A DNA stretch of 64,000 bases from the NCBI RefSeq assembly GCF_029867415.1, contig NC_081183.1, positions 39,638,655-39,702,654 on the forward strand. Reading direction: 5' to 3'. The notes beneath the pieces are model-generated. The model made no database searches. It saw only the letters and a list, made by a program, of their open reading frames with translations, and had not been told where the DNA came from. Below, piece by piece: positions 32,788 to 43,721 of this stretch (position 1 is its first letter; each line of letters starts with the position of its first letter). The stretch comes from Vicia villosa (Eukaryota > Streptophyta > Magnoliopsida > Fabales > Fabaceae). Position numbers and translations under genes: made by a program.

Positions 32788-34640
32788 TCAATCTTCCTCA
32801 TCAGAACTAGAACCAGACACATCATCTTCATTCTCATCATTAGTTTCACCTGAGGTATGGTTCTCAGCATGGTCAACAGAGTTCTATGTAGCAGTGCCTT
32901 CGACAGAACGATGTGCCTCAGCAGGTTCTTCTTCAATGTTATCACCAATCTTATTTCCATCAGAATGTTCAAGACTATTGATTAATTGCTCAATATCAAG
33001 CTTCCTTTTGGTACTGGTAGCAATGATCTCATCCAAGTCCTTGCAGGTCTCCTTCAGAGCTGAAATCACATCAAATTTGGTAGACGGTTTCTTCTCAGTA
33101 GATGCCAGGACAATATCTGCAACATGTTTACCTGCAAATAATTTTTCAAGGAGAGATAGGGCAGACTCTCTCTTTCAAACCACATAAGTGCTTAACAAGA
33201 TTCCAGGGTGCTGGTTAAGGACAACACCACAGATCAAGGAAGGGAAAGCAATAAGCATTTTGGTGGCATTGGTTTCAGCATGTCTCACAATCTGATAAAA
33301 AATATAAGTACCATAGTCGAAGCTAGTTTTGGTACCCACAACATAGAGAAACTTCCCCAACCCAACTGCCACTATTGAAGTATGATTTGTAGGAACCCAA
33401 TTGGCAGCTCCAATTCTGTGCAGTATGGCATATTTCACATTGAGTTGACCAGCTGACAATTTGCCTCTCATAGGCCAAGTAGTGACTTGATTTGCAGTGA
33501 TCTCCCTGCAGACTTGATTATCAATCACCTCCAGGTCACATCCCTCGTCCTCACTTCTTCCCAAATACTTGTTGATCACCGCAGGGGAGACGTGTACACA
33601 TTTAACCCTTACATAAATTTTCCTTAAATTTTGGCTTTCAGGGTCAGCACAGTCCACAGGGATGTTCATAACAAACTCCTTAACTAGAACCTCATAGCAT
33701 TTAGCAAAGCCATCTATAATTTTAATGAGCCCAGCATCAGAAACTAGGTTCATGATCTCCTTGATTTTGAGAGCATCCTGACCTAGTACTCTCTCCAGGC
33801 CAATCCTTCTTTGATTACACAAATCTCCATTTGCCTACACCGTCAACAAAATGAAAGGAGATTTTATCCATGGGAATGTCTGAAACATTCATAGATGACT
33901 TCTTGGTCACAGTTTTCTTTACACGTGTGATATCATGAACATCACCAAAATCATCTTCAGACTCAGTCTCTGTCCTAATCTTTCTCTTCTTGGAAGAAAC
34001 ATTCACTTTTCTCCAAGACATAAAAAGCCCAACAAAAACCTGCTTCCTGTTAGGTTTGGGAGAATTTGTATCAGCCACAAATTTAATTTTTCTAGTCCGT
34101 AAACTTTTTGCAATCCTAGAATTCACATTTTTGATGAGTTCATCATCAGAGGATAAGTCAACATAATTAATGATAGGATTGACAGTCTTATTACACAGTT
34201 TATCCTGATTGGATGGATGGGATCCCCTAGAAGATGATGCCTCCATGTTTCCCTCTCCTCTAGCTCAAGTAGTTTTTAGCACAGAGTCAGCAAATTTGTG
34301 CAGATTGTTATCAGAATCATCACTTTTAGAGGCATCAGTTGTCTATTCTACTTCATCATTATTGGTGGGAGGAATAATTTGGGAAAGGGGTCGAGAAATC
34401 CTAGCCACAAGAATATCTTCATTCAACACCCTAGAGACTAGACGTCTAATCGCTCTATCAACATATCTACTACCTTCTTTGATTTTGTCAAGAGTAGGGT
34501 TGGAATAATTACCTATAGATGGTCCTTCAGAACTTGTTGCATGTGATGTTTGGGGCTCCTTCAATGCCAAATCAGTGTTGTAAACTATGGTTAAAGGAGC
34601 AGCGACAATCACATTACCAACCGAGGATGGGTTTAAGAGT
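32788..34640 (-). pseudogene. Envelope-like gene of a SIRE/Maximus Ty1/copia element (broken)
   Basis: The minus-strand product resembles the envelope-like proteins of legume SIRE elements, a third gene after pol of unproven function. Recognisable blocks are the N-terminal RRLVSRVLNED, then SFHFVDGVGKWRFV, QRRIGLERVLGQDALKIKEIMNLV, HVSPAVINKYLGRSEDEG, HRIGAANWVPTNHTS and FPSLICGVVLNQHPGILL. A coiled C-terminal part ends in an acidic tail near 32790. It is disabled by stops at 34343-34345 and near 34265, by a one-base frameshift at 33815-33822 and by a stop at 33175-33177. Part of this family is labelled putative plant transposon protein in databases. Confidence 0.82.
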
Positions 34641-35703
34641 TAAGCAACTGACAAAATCAGGAGTGGCTAATGTGACTATGGTTATGCTGTAAAATCCACC
34701 CTCTTCAAGTGGTGCATAACAATGTCACTTATTGTTTTTGTATATTGGAGGCAGTCTTGTCAGCTGACTACACCTCTAAAGGAGGGAAATCATATCATCT
34801 GCTGGGTGTGTGAAGATGAGCACGTATCTGATGAATGACCATGACATAGTCAGGGTACAAATTTGAAGTGTGGGCAAGTCATCTTTCTGATAATTTGTTA
34901 TCAGGAAATGATTGAGAGGTTGCTTATCTCACATACTACAGTAGTAAGATTTCTGTTAAAGTTTCCTAAAGGACTTTGGTGCACAATGAGTCCTTGAGGT
35001 AGTGATTCAAGAACCAAAAGATGGGTTTTTGAAGCAAATGTCCCAAATGATGTTGTAACATCATTGCTGATAATAGTCTGTGAAAAGGCTTTGGACCATG
35101 AATCTTAATATTCAAACACCGTGATCAGAAGTGACAGTTCGTATATGGTTTAGAATGGGTAGATTCTTATTTTAGTAGTATGCTCAAGAAATACATATCT
35201 ACTATGTTGAAGTCTTCATTAGTATCAGAAAATACTAGTGAATGGCAGAAGGTTAATTTGATCAGCATACCAGGTTAAGGTACTTTTTCTGTTGCTGTCA
35301 GTAAGTCTGAATCTTAGTAAAGCTTGTAAGCACACCAAGAAAAGGATGGAGGTTGGTTTCAGACTATGTATGCATGACTTCATGCCCTCTCTAAAGGTCA
35401 AGATACTTATTGTGGATGTTTTGGGATACAAATCAGATGTATCCATGTCATGTGAAGTGCTCGAGTACTTTTGAGCAGCCAGAGTTATGATTGTCCAAGA
35501 CAGGGGGAGTCAAGTCTTAAAAGGCATGTGCAGAGATAACAAAAGCAGGGAGACTCCTACTGGGATATCTGTTGATTGGTGCTGTAATGGTACAAATATA
35601 ATCAACCCAAAGTCGGGATTCTAAGTGAAAGGAGGACACTTAGGAGCTGTACTGGTGAAAGAAGATGTGTTGGTCACATTGGTCAGCTAGAAGACCATGT
35701 CTT
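34641..35703 (+). other. Degenerate copia-like internal sequence
   Basis: No coding frame. The stretch 35093-35220 (GACCATGAATCTTAATATTCAAACACC and following) resembles 27225-27370 inside the outer copia element, so this is probably another decayed copy of that family on the plus strand. Its left boundary with the envelope-like gene is not resolved. Confidence 0.5.
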
Positions 35704-36831
35704 TGAAGGATAGAAAAACACTTAGAAAGGGGGGGTTTGAATAAGTGTGACTTTAAAAACTCTTAAGATAAAAACAAATAACACAATTATTTTTATCCTG
35801 GTTCGTTGTTAACGAAACTACTCCAGTCCACCCCCTTAGAGTGATTTACCTCAACTGAGGATTTAATCCACTAATCAATCTTGATTACAATGGTTGTCCA
35901 CTTAGAAACACTCTAAGTCTTCTAGAGTATACTGATCACACCTTGATCACTCTAGGAAATCAACACTTAGAAACTTCTAAGTCTTCTAGAGTCTACTAAT
36001 CACAACTTGATCACTCTAGGAACCTTTTACAAATCAATGTAAAATAAATGTTTACAAGAGTATTCAAATGCTTCTTAGAAAGCTATAATCACAACTGTGA
36101 TATTTCTCTTAAGTTCTAAGCTTAAATCTCACTAAGATATTACAAGTGAAGTGAGGTTGAAGATGAAGTTTGAGAGCTTTTGAATTTGACAGTGTTTCTG
36201 TATTTTTGCGCAAGAGTTGTGTGTTTAGCTTCTCATCAGAACTTCTATTTATAGGCGTTTGAGAAGATGACCGTTGGGAGCATTTAATGCGTTGCGTGTT
36301 CCGTACAGCTCCGCATTTAATGTTTCACTCTTTTGTCAACTACCTCGAGCCTTGCTTTTACTGCTTCTACTGACTTTGCCTTTTGTAGCTTCTACGTTCC
36401 TTTTGTCAGTCAGGGTAGCCTGTCATCTTGTACTTACTTCTGATCTGATGTTTGTAGATACAACGATTGAATAATCAGAGTAAAACAACTTGGTGCAGAG
36501 CATCTTCTTGTCTTCTGACTTTGAAGTGCTTTAGCGTGATACCATAAGAACTTCAGTGCTTCTGCTTCTGATCTCATGTTCTTCTGATGCTTCATAGACC
36601 ATGTTCTGATTCTGCTTGACCATCTTCTGATGTCTTGTGAGAGCATTTTCTGATGTTGCATACTTGAACCTTCTGAGTCAGTGCTTCTGGCGCTGAATTG
36701 TGCGTACTCCTTATATAATTCCTGAATTGGAAAATGTAAAGGATTATAGTACCACATTATCTTATACAAAATTCATATACATTGTTATCATTAAAACAAG
36801 AATATTGATCAGAAAAAATCTTGTTTTAACA
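35704..36831 (-). repeat. 3' LTR of a second minus-strand Ty1/copia element
   Basis: On the minus strand it starts TGTTAAAACAAG at 36831, directly after a polypurine tract, and ends near TATCCTTCA at 35704, about 1128 bases. A TATAAATA box is on the minus strand at 36246-36253. Many CAGAAG/CTTCTG words. The 5' LTR must lie beyond the Ogre insertion, so the end at 35704 is inferred from the TG...CA rule only. Confidence 0.7.
36246..36253 (-). promoter_or_regulatory. TATA box in the copia LTR
   Basis: TATAAATA on the minus strand, about 580 bases into the LTR. Confidence 0.45.
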
Positions 36832-37820
36832 ATCTCCCCCTTTTTGATGATGACAAAAACATATATAATTGATATGAATTTGCAATAAGAATATCAGATG
36901 ACCAAAGACAATTACACAGTTATAGCATAAGCATATAATCAGAATGTGTGAATGTGTCTCCCCCTGAGATTAACAATCTCCCCCTGAAATAAATACTGGA
37001 AGAATTTATAAATAAAAGACTTCCCCGAGTATTTTCCATTTCGGTAGAGACGTTCACTTTGCCTAGAACTTCAAAACATTCAGAGCTTCTGCTTCTTGCT
37101 TCCATAGGACAGCTTCAGAGCTTTGAATTTTTCTTGATTCATAGCATGCTTGATTATATCAGAATATTCTTGAATGTATTAGAGCATCATCAGAGCATCT
37201 TTACATCCTGAAATGTTTCAGAGCAAACTAGACAAAAGTAATCAGAGCATGAATAAATCAGAGCATTCTTTAGAGAAAGAACATGTACCAGAGCAAGCTT
37301 TGATAGATTCTTATCAAGAAGAAATATCAGAGCATATGAGAGAAGAGAATGTATCAGAGCATGTTCTTCCACGAGAATATCAGAACATTCTTTTTGCTTC
37401 TGATCTTGAAGCTTCACAGCACTAAGCTTGCTTCAATTTTTCCAAGAACATGCTTCTTTATGGAATTGCTTTTCCTCATGTATTTGCTTCTCATGTTGAG
37501 CTTTTTCAGAATATCTTCAATCCTGCAAAAAATCTCAAAGACATAGAACTTGTAAACAATGTTAGGAATGTTAAGACTTAATCCCATCAACTGATATAAT
37601 AAACCAAATCAATTATCATGTTTCTCCCCCTCTTTGTCATAACATCAAAAAGCATTTAAAAAGATTCAGATGATAAAACAACATAAAATGAAGAAGATAA
37701 TATTTCATTGATTCAACAAAATATCAGAAGATACAAAAGGATAGAAGCAGATGCAAGAAACAGATGCAAGAAACAGATGCAAGAAAACAAGAAAACAACT
37801 AAGACCAAGACACATTACGA
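36832..37820 (-). other. Polypurine tract and 3' untranslated region of the second copia element
   Basis: AAAAAGGGGGAGA on the minus strand at about 36832-36845 is the polypurine tract. A second G-rich tract (AGGGGGAGA) lies near 36960-36985 and a third near 37623-37633. The stretch 37140-37390 holds many copies of CAGAGCA. No coding frame. Confidence 0.65.
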
Positions 37821-38197
37821 CTAGCCTAACTTAGAAACTATCTTGGCCAGAAGGTTTTGAATCTCAACAGTGCTTTCGGTCTGCGTCTTCATAAACGATC
37901 GAAACTCATTGTGAGTATCCTCATGCTTATCCAGACGAGAAGCAAGATCAGCTTGATTCTGTTGAAGAGCCTTCATGGTATTCACCAGAACAGAAGGTTC
38001 AGCAGAAGAAGCGTCACAGCTATTGTCCAGAAGAGTAGGATTCTCAACAGCAGCATCAATCATGAGAACATCATCTGGATTTTCCTGAACAGGAAGTTTC
38101 TCAGCAGAATGTTCTCAGCAACTTGATTCTCAGCATCAACTTCAGCATAAACAGGAGCAGGGAGTGCAACTTCTGAAGTCTCAAGAGCCTTAAGAAT
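37821..38197 (-). pseudogene. C-terminal part of the extra ORF of the second copia element
   Basis: An 80-residue frame (38063 to 37821) with heptad-like ALQQNQADLASRLDKHEDTHNEFRSFMKTQTESTVEIQNLLAKIV, predicted coiled coil. It lies downstream of the larger frame at 38198-39140 and was probably fused to it; stops and a shift lie between. Confidence 0.5.
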
Positions 38198-39140
38198 TTA
38201 AACCAAATTCTTTGGAGGTGTAGGAGCAGAAGGTTCTGAAGGATATTCAACTTCTGGATATACCATATTTGGTGCCTTAGCAGAGGGATTCTCCCTTAAC
38301 CAGTTGAATATCGACTGAAAGTCTCCAGTCAGAACACTGTAGCTAGGCTTCCACACAACCATTGCAAGTGGATGAACTTCCTCGAGCTCATCAAAAAATG
38401 GCTTCTCCTCAAGAGGTATGTAGTTTCTGATAGGATGATAGTACTTACCATCATCTAAATCCAAAAAGTAACCAGAAGATTCAGGTGCAGCAGCCAAGCA
38501 TCTCTTTTGGATGTTCAGAATATCATTCTGAATGTCCTTCTCAAAGATTCTCCACAAAGCTCTAGAAGCAGCATGATCCAAATTGGAGTCATAAGCAGCT
38601 CTCAGAGTATCCAACCCTATTTTTACTTTATCCATTAGCATGTAATAACTAACACCAATCGATGGTTCAGGAGGGTTGAAGGTGAAACGATAGTCAGGGT
38701 AAAGAAGACAGTAAGGTTTAGATTCTCTGGAAAACAAAGCAGGGATGATGGAAGAGGTTAAAGAAGACGAAGAATCTTTGGTGGAGGTGGATGAAAGAAA
38801 AATTTCAGAAGGAGTTTGGGGGATAGTATTTAGTGGTTGAGGGTTCAGAATAGGTGTAGAAGAAGGTGGTTGGTTTCTGTTTATGGTTGAAGAAGAGGAT
38901 GGAGTTACAGAAGGAGGAGGCTTTTTCTGAGGTGGAAGGGCAGAAGAATCTTCAAGAAAAGCTCTATGAATACACTTTTCAAGGTAATCATCAGATTGTA
39001 CTTTGAGAGAATCTATGGGGTTCTTCTGCTTCTTTTCTGGCTTAGCTTCAGGTCCTGCTTCTATGGCCTTTCTCTTCAGTTTCTTTTCTTTCTTATTCTT
39101 TTCTTTCTTTCTTAACCAACAAAGGATAAATTGGTCAAAT
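38198..39140 (-). pseudogene. Extra ORF of the second copia element, truncated by Ogre
   Basis: An open minus-strand frame of about 310 codons without an ATG start. It has a Lys-rich start, then a Pro/Ser/Thr-rich region (PPSSTPILNPQPLNTIPQTP), then a folded-looking domain (YRFTFNPPEPSIGVSYYMLMDK, RALWRIFEKDIQNDILNIQKRCLAAAP). It lies between pol and the polypurine tract position, so it is probably an envelope-like or other third ORF. I do not recognise a function. The Ogre insertion at 39183 removes anything upstream from this window. Confidence 0.55.
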
Positions 39141-39177
39141 CAACCTCTCAAAGTAGTCAGACCATTCTTGTATCAAC

Positions 39178-39182
39178 ATTGT
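39178..39182. repeat. Putative left target-site duplication of Ogre (ATTGT)
   Basis: The five bases before the Ogre LTR. The partner copy would be beyond 64000, so it cannot be checked here. Confidence 0.4.
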
Positions 39183-40299
39183 TGTGGTGTCGTTTTTTTA
39201 CCTCCCCGTTTCACTTGGGAGGACGGCACGCTAGACCCTTCACGCGAAATTTGGAAGGAGGAAGCGCCCGTGGCGGGATGAATTTTGTTTCAGCTCTTCC
39301 TACGATATCACACGAACTTTTTAATTGTCCTAACGAGTAGGAGAGGGGAAAAAGATCTCAAATTAACCCTAGGAGTTTGCTAAGTGTAGGGATTCACCTA
39401 GACTAGAAATTCTGGGGTTCGGGGGGTCGGTTATACATAGGGAAGAGTTTAAGCACCCTACATATCCGTAGTACTCTACGGGAACCTTCTCTGTGTCATT
39501 ATGATTGTGTTTACTGCTAATGATTGGGAAAGTTTCTCCTTTGTGTTAGGAGAAGAAATTGAGTTGAATTAAAAAAAGACAGACAGACAGACAAACTGAC
39601 TATTTTTGGTATTTTATTAGCTCGCTGAGATTCCTTGTGAACCTCATGCCTACATATCCCTAATGGAAGTTAGAGCTTAATGTAGTTCGGGGAACTAATT
39701 AGGTATTTTAAATGATTTTTGGTGCCTTGCTTGAAGCTCAAGGTTGAAGCTTTGAATTAAATCTCTGTTTACAATAAAGAGACATGAAATCATCTTTACA
39801 GAGAGGTATTTCTACTATTCCACCACAAACATTCTTAAAGTGACATAAAAGCTAAAAAAAAGATGTTTCATTAAGAGGGGAGTCTACTTGGTTGATCAAG
39901 TATGACAGCCATCCTGCCTCTTAAATGAAAGATTCTCAACCAAATTAGGGAAAGGGTCGTACAAGTCTGGGTGTGTTGCCAGAGCATGCCTTTCACAAGT
40001 CCTAAATGGGAGAATGTTTGAAATGATTGTTGTTTGAAATGATTGTTGGAAATGATTGTTTGTTTGTGGTGAGATAAGAGAAATATCTACCTATGAAGAT
40101 GAGCTATGTCTATCTATTTTTTGAAAGATTTGATTTTTAGCTGGCTTGAATGAGGCCCAAGCTTGAGGCTTTTGATTGATTTATTGTTTTGTTGAAAAAT
40201 AACTCTACTGGGGAGAATTAAACTAAGGAGTTTTTGTGTTCTGTATGAAGCCCAGAATTGAGGCTGTCTCTAGTTGGAGAGTGTTTATTTTATGGGTTT

Positions 40300-40700
40300 T
40301 ATTTGGTGTTCTGTACAAAGCCCAGAATTGTGGCTGACTCTACTTAGGGAGACTCTATTTTTGTGCCTTGTATGAAGCCCAAAGTTGTGGCTGACTGCTG
40401 AGGAAACTGAATTTTTAAGACTATGGATGACTCTATTTTGTGCCTTGTACAAAGCCCAAGGTTGTGGCTGACTTTTAACTGGGGAAGTTATTAAGTTGTG
40501 CCTTGTATGAAGCCCAAGGTTGTGGCTACTCTGGCTAGGGAAAACATTATTTTCTGCCTTGTATAAAGCCCAAGGTTGTGGCGGACTCTTAAAGAAACTG
40601 AGTATGGATGACTCTATGGGGGAAAAGATCCTTGAGATTAGGAATCTTTGACACAGGAAATGTGGTTCATCTGCCTTGTACAAAGCCCAAGGTTGTGGCT
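40300..40700. repeat. AAGCCCAAGGTTGTGGCTGAC repeat block in Ogre LTR
   Basis: At least seven degenerate copies of a roughly 60-base unit containing CTTGTACAAAGCCC and AAGGTTGTGGCTGA. Also present in the other LTR at about 60760-61160. Open minus-strand frames across it are by-products of the repeat. Confidence 0.8.
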
Positions 40701-40784
40701 ACTTGATAGTGAAGGACTCACTGGGGGAGTTTTACTCTACTGGAGGATTTATCTATTAAAAGACTTATTTTTTTTGGAAGCTAA

Positions 40785-40995
40785 CCCTTTCCAGGGATTT
40801 TGACTCTTTTTATTAACTATGGTTGGAGGCTGACCCTTTCCAGGGATTTTGGATTTAAAAGAGTGATTTTGGAGGCTAACCCTTTCCAGGGGATTTTGAC
40901 TCTTTTTATTAACTGTGATTGGAGGCTGACCCTTTCCAGGGATTTTTGTTAAAAAAGAAGGAATGAATGGAGGCTAACCCTTTCCAGGGATTTTT
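40785..40995. repeat. CCCTTTCCAGGG repeat block in Ogre LTR
   Basis: Five copies of GGAGGCTGACCCTTTCCAGG or a close variant, each containing the interrupted palindrome CCCT-TTCC-AGGG. The other LTR has the same five copies (about 61238-61450). Confidence 0.8.
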
Positions 40996-41618
40996 TTAAT
41001 GATGACAGAAAGATTATCTAATGGAGACTTCTTGTTTTAAAGCCCAAGATTAAGGCTGACTCTTGCTGAGGATAAGCAAATATGGATCCTAGACTCTGCT
41101 AAGGAAGAAGATAAGGGTGACAGAGACTGTCCATGTCTCTCATTCCAAAAGGTGTGTTCAATATGAGATTGAGACAAACTTAGCTTGTTTAAAGTCTGGT
41201 TTAAAAATGGAAGAAACTCACCAGGATAGGCTAAAAGGTAACTAAAGACCTGTTCCTATGTTTATAAGAAACCTGATGGGTCCTTGTATACAAGCTCAAG
41301 AGGAAGCTGGAAATGCTTTTAAGAAGCCTGTGGGTCCTTGTACAAAGCCCAAGAGGAGGCTAGTTGAGGGTCATCGAGGGTCCTTGTTATAGCACAAGAG
41401 AAAGCTATGTGGTTTTGAACTTATTTTGGCTCTAAGCAAATGGGTAAGAGGTTTCACCGGGAATAATTCCTCTTTGGGTGGATGTATCCTAGTTTGGGTT
41501 CTAAGGTTTTTGCCAAGATGTTTCACCGGGAATAATTCATCTTGGGGGTTTGAACTACAGATCTCTAATTAGGAAAGAGCCTTCACCGGGAAGACATTCT
41601 CAATCCTAGGCCATATCC

Positions 41619-41623
<5 letters not shown>

Positions 41624-41666
<43 letters not shown>
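41624..41666. repeat. AT dinucleotide microsatellite, 3' LTR
   Basis: A 43-base AT run. The same site in the 5' LTR (62080-62102) has 23 bases, a length change since insertion. Confidence 0.9.
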
Positions 41667-41669
<3 letters not shown>

Positions 41670-42539
41670 TAACTGTCCTAGGGTTTACACTCAGACGTAG
41701 TTCTAAACAATATATAAAAAGTTCTATATTTGACAGTAATTTAAATAAAGACTATAAATGGAAAGCTATAAAGACTAACCTGGATGGAGTGGAGGCCTTT
41801 GAAGAAGTATATACAAAGCCTTACCAGCAATTTTTGTTGTTTTTATTGATAACAGTTGAATATTTATGATAAACAGTTAAAGGTTTTTGAAAACAGAAGA
41901 ATTGAAGATGGACAAAGGTCACATAGGTATCTGAAGAGTTTCACCGGGAATAATGCCCTTCAAATACCAGAAGAATGTTTTGTAAAACAAAAAGGAGATT
42001 TTGAAAATACAGTTTTGGAAAACAAACTATGAAAAGAAAAAAAAGGTGCTGGGACTTACACTCTATTAGAGGCCCATGGTGAAAATGATTTTCTGTTTAT
42101 GAAAACGGTAGAAAAGATATGAGGTTCTGTTGCTTGAAAACCTCGATTGTCTGTTTACTTTGAAGTTTTAAAACAGTTTGAATTTTGACAAAAGTTGACT
42201 TAATTAGAGTAAAGATAATATCTATACTTAATTAAGACCTTAATGATTTAGGATTTTATCATCAATAATATTTATGAGATATTAGGTTTTGAAATTTCAA
42301 TGAAAGTATGTATTAAGATATATTTAAAACACTTAAAAACAATACCATTTTTAACCTAATAAAAATATATAAAATGAATAATATTTTTTGTGATTTTTTG
42401 ATTATTCATAATATACATGTGTTAATTAACAAGTGTGTGAAAAATGAAGTGAAAATGATTTAATTTGATAGGTGAATTAATGGTGTGAAGTTGTGAATAA
42501 ATTAAAATGGGAAAAGTGGTAAAAAAATAGGTTTTGTCT

Positions 42540-42611
42540 CCACCAAGGTTTGAACACACGCCCTTTATGTTACCAGCCCAAAACAACACCACTGAGCCAA
42601 CGCGCGCTTGG
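42540..42611 (-). other. tRNA-like module 1 in Ogre LTR
   Basis: On the minus strand, GCGTTGGCTCAGTGGTG (A-box-like) is followed at tRNA-like distance by GTGTTCAAACC (B-box-like). The copy in the 5' LTR is at about 62996-63058. Confidence 0.55.
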
Positions 42612-42687
42612 TGACAAGGTAATGGTTCCATTGCAATACATATGTTATTCAAGTGCATAGAAGCAAAAAAAGAAATAAAATCAAAAG

Positions 42688-42767
42688 GTCTGGGGCGAGG
42701 GGGATTCGAACCCCAGACCTTGGGCACGCGCAACACACAAACACTCTTTACCACTGGGCTATAACGA
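42688..42767 (-). other. tRNA-like module 2 in Ogre LTR
   Basis: On the minus strand, TAGCCCAGTGGTAAAGAG (A-box-like) and GGGGTTCGAATCCCC (a well-paired T arm with B box). This is the more complete of the two modules. The 5' LTR copy is at about 63134-63213, with one mismatch in the T stem. Confidence 0.6.
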
Positions 42768-43713
42768 TTTAGTCGTTTGTAAAACGACCATCATTCAAAA
42801 TAAAATAAACTTCAACCCTGAATTTGAATTTTTGCGCGCCACCACCATTGTCATCTTCAACCTCAAGCTCTTATATTTTTGAAATTCTGAACTCTCTCAA
42901 TTCTCAACCATTTGCAAAGATGTAAAGACCAAACTTGCTTTAAATTATTCACGATTTCAAATATGTAATTAACATGAATTTATATTAACTACATCTACTG
43001 AATTATTTAAAATACGTGAAGAACCCTAAAATTTGAATTTTAAATTAAATGGCCATACTGAAGTATAAATGACTGATGATAGAGGGTTTTTAATCCTCTG
43101 ATAATGCTGAATGAAATGGTATCGAGCTTTAACCAAAAAGGTACACGAATTAAAGAGATGGAGTTGAGAAACTTACCTCTGAAAATGGAGGTCCTGAGGA
43201 TGATAGAGAACACCTGGGCTTGTATGAATAATCCTAAAAGCTTCCTTGGGACTCAGTGATGCTAACTGAATACTTATTGAGACTTGAATACCTCAGAATT
43301 ACTCCACCCGACCCCTTCGATTTGAGCTTCAAGTGAACATGGAGGTTGATGAATTTGCAGTTACAGATGAGCTGCAACCATCTGGATAGCTTCACCACAC
43401 CCTAAGGAACGTGTTTGGATGCTTGGCTTTGCTTGACACCTTCTGAATTACTCTATGGACCTCCAACTACACGAGCATCAAAATGAAAGAAACAACGGTG
43501 TTCCTCCACTTACAGAAGTGATCCAGGTGCTTGGATCACCTCAAATGGACCCCTTTGAGATGTTAGAATGCTTACTTTCCAAAGAAGAGCTCTGGTTTGA
43601 AGAAAACGATTCTTCTTGCCAAAGAACTTTGAAAAACCATAAGCATGAGAGAGAGAAAGAGAAAGCAAGGAATAGAGTTGCTTTGGTGTGTCTATTACTG
43701 AGGAATGCACTTG

Positions 43714-43721
43714 TATTTATA
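43714..43721 (-). promoter_or_regulatory. TATA box of Ogre 3' LTR
   Basis: TATAAATA on the minus strand about 1.53 kb from the LTR start, in the same context as the box at 2097-2104 in the Ogre-like LTR. Confidence 0.5.

Noticed and set aside
40285..40683. A 132-codon minus-strand frame, repeated at 60741-61139
   Set aside because: Encoded by the short tandem repeat in both Ogre LTRs; no known domain.
42422..42754. A 110-codon minus-strand frame, repeated at 62868-63200
   Set aside because: It spans the tRNA-like modules of the LTRs and has no conserved protein motif.
42688..42767. A functional tRNA gene
   Set aside because: A and B boxes are present, but I could not see a full acceptor stem, and the module is repeated in both LTRs.
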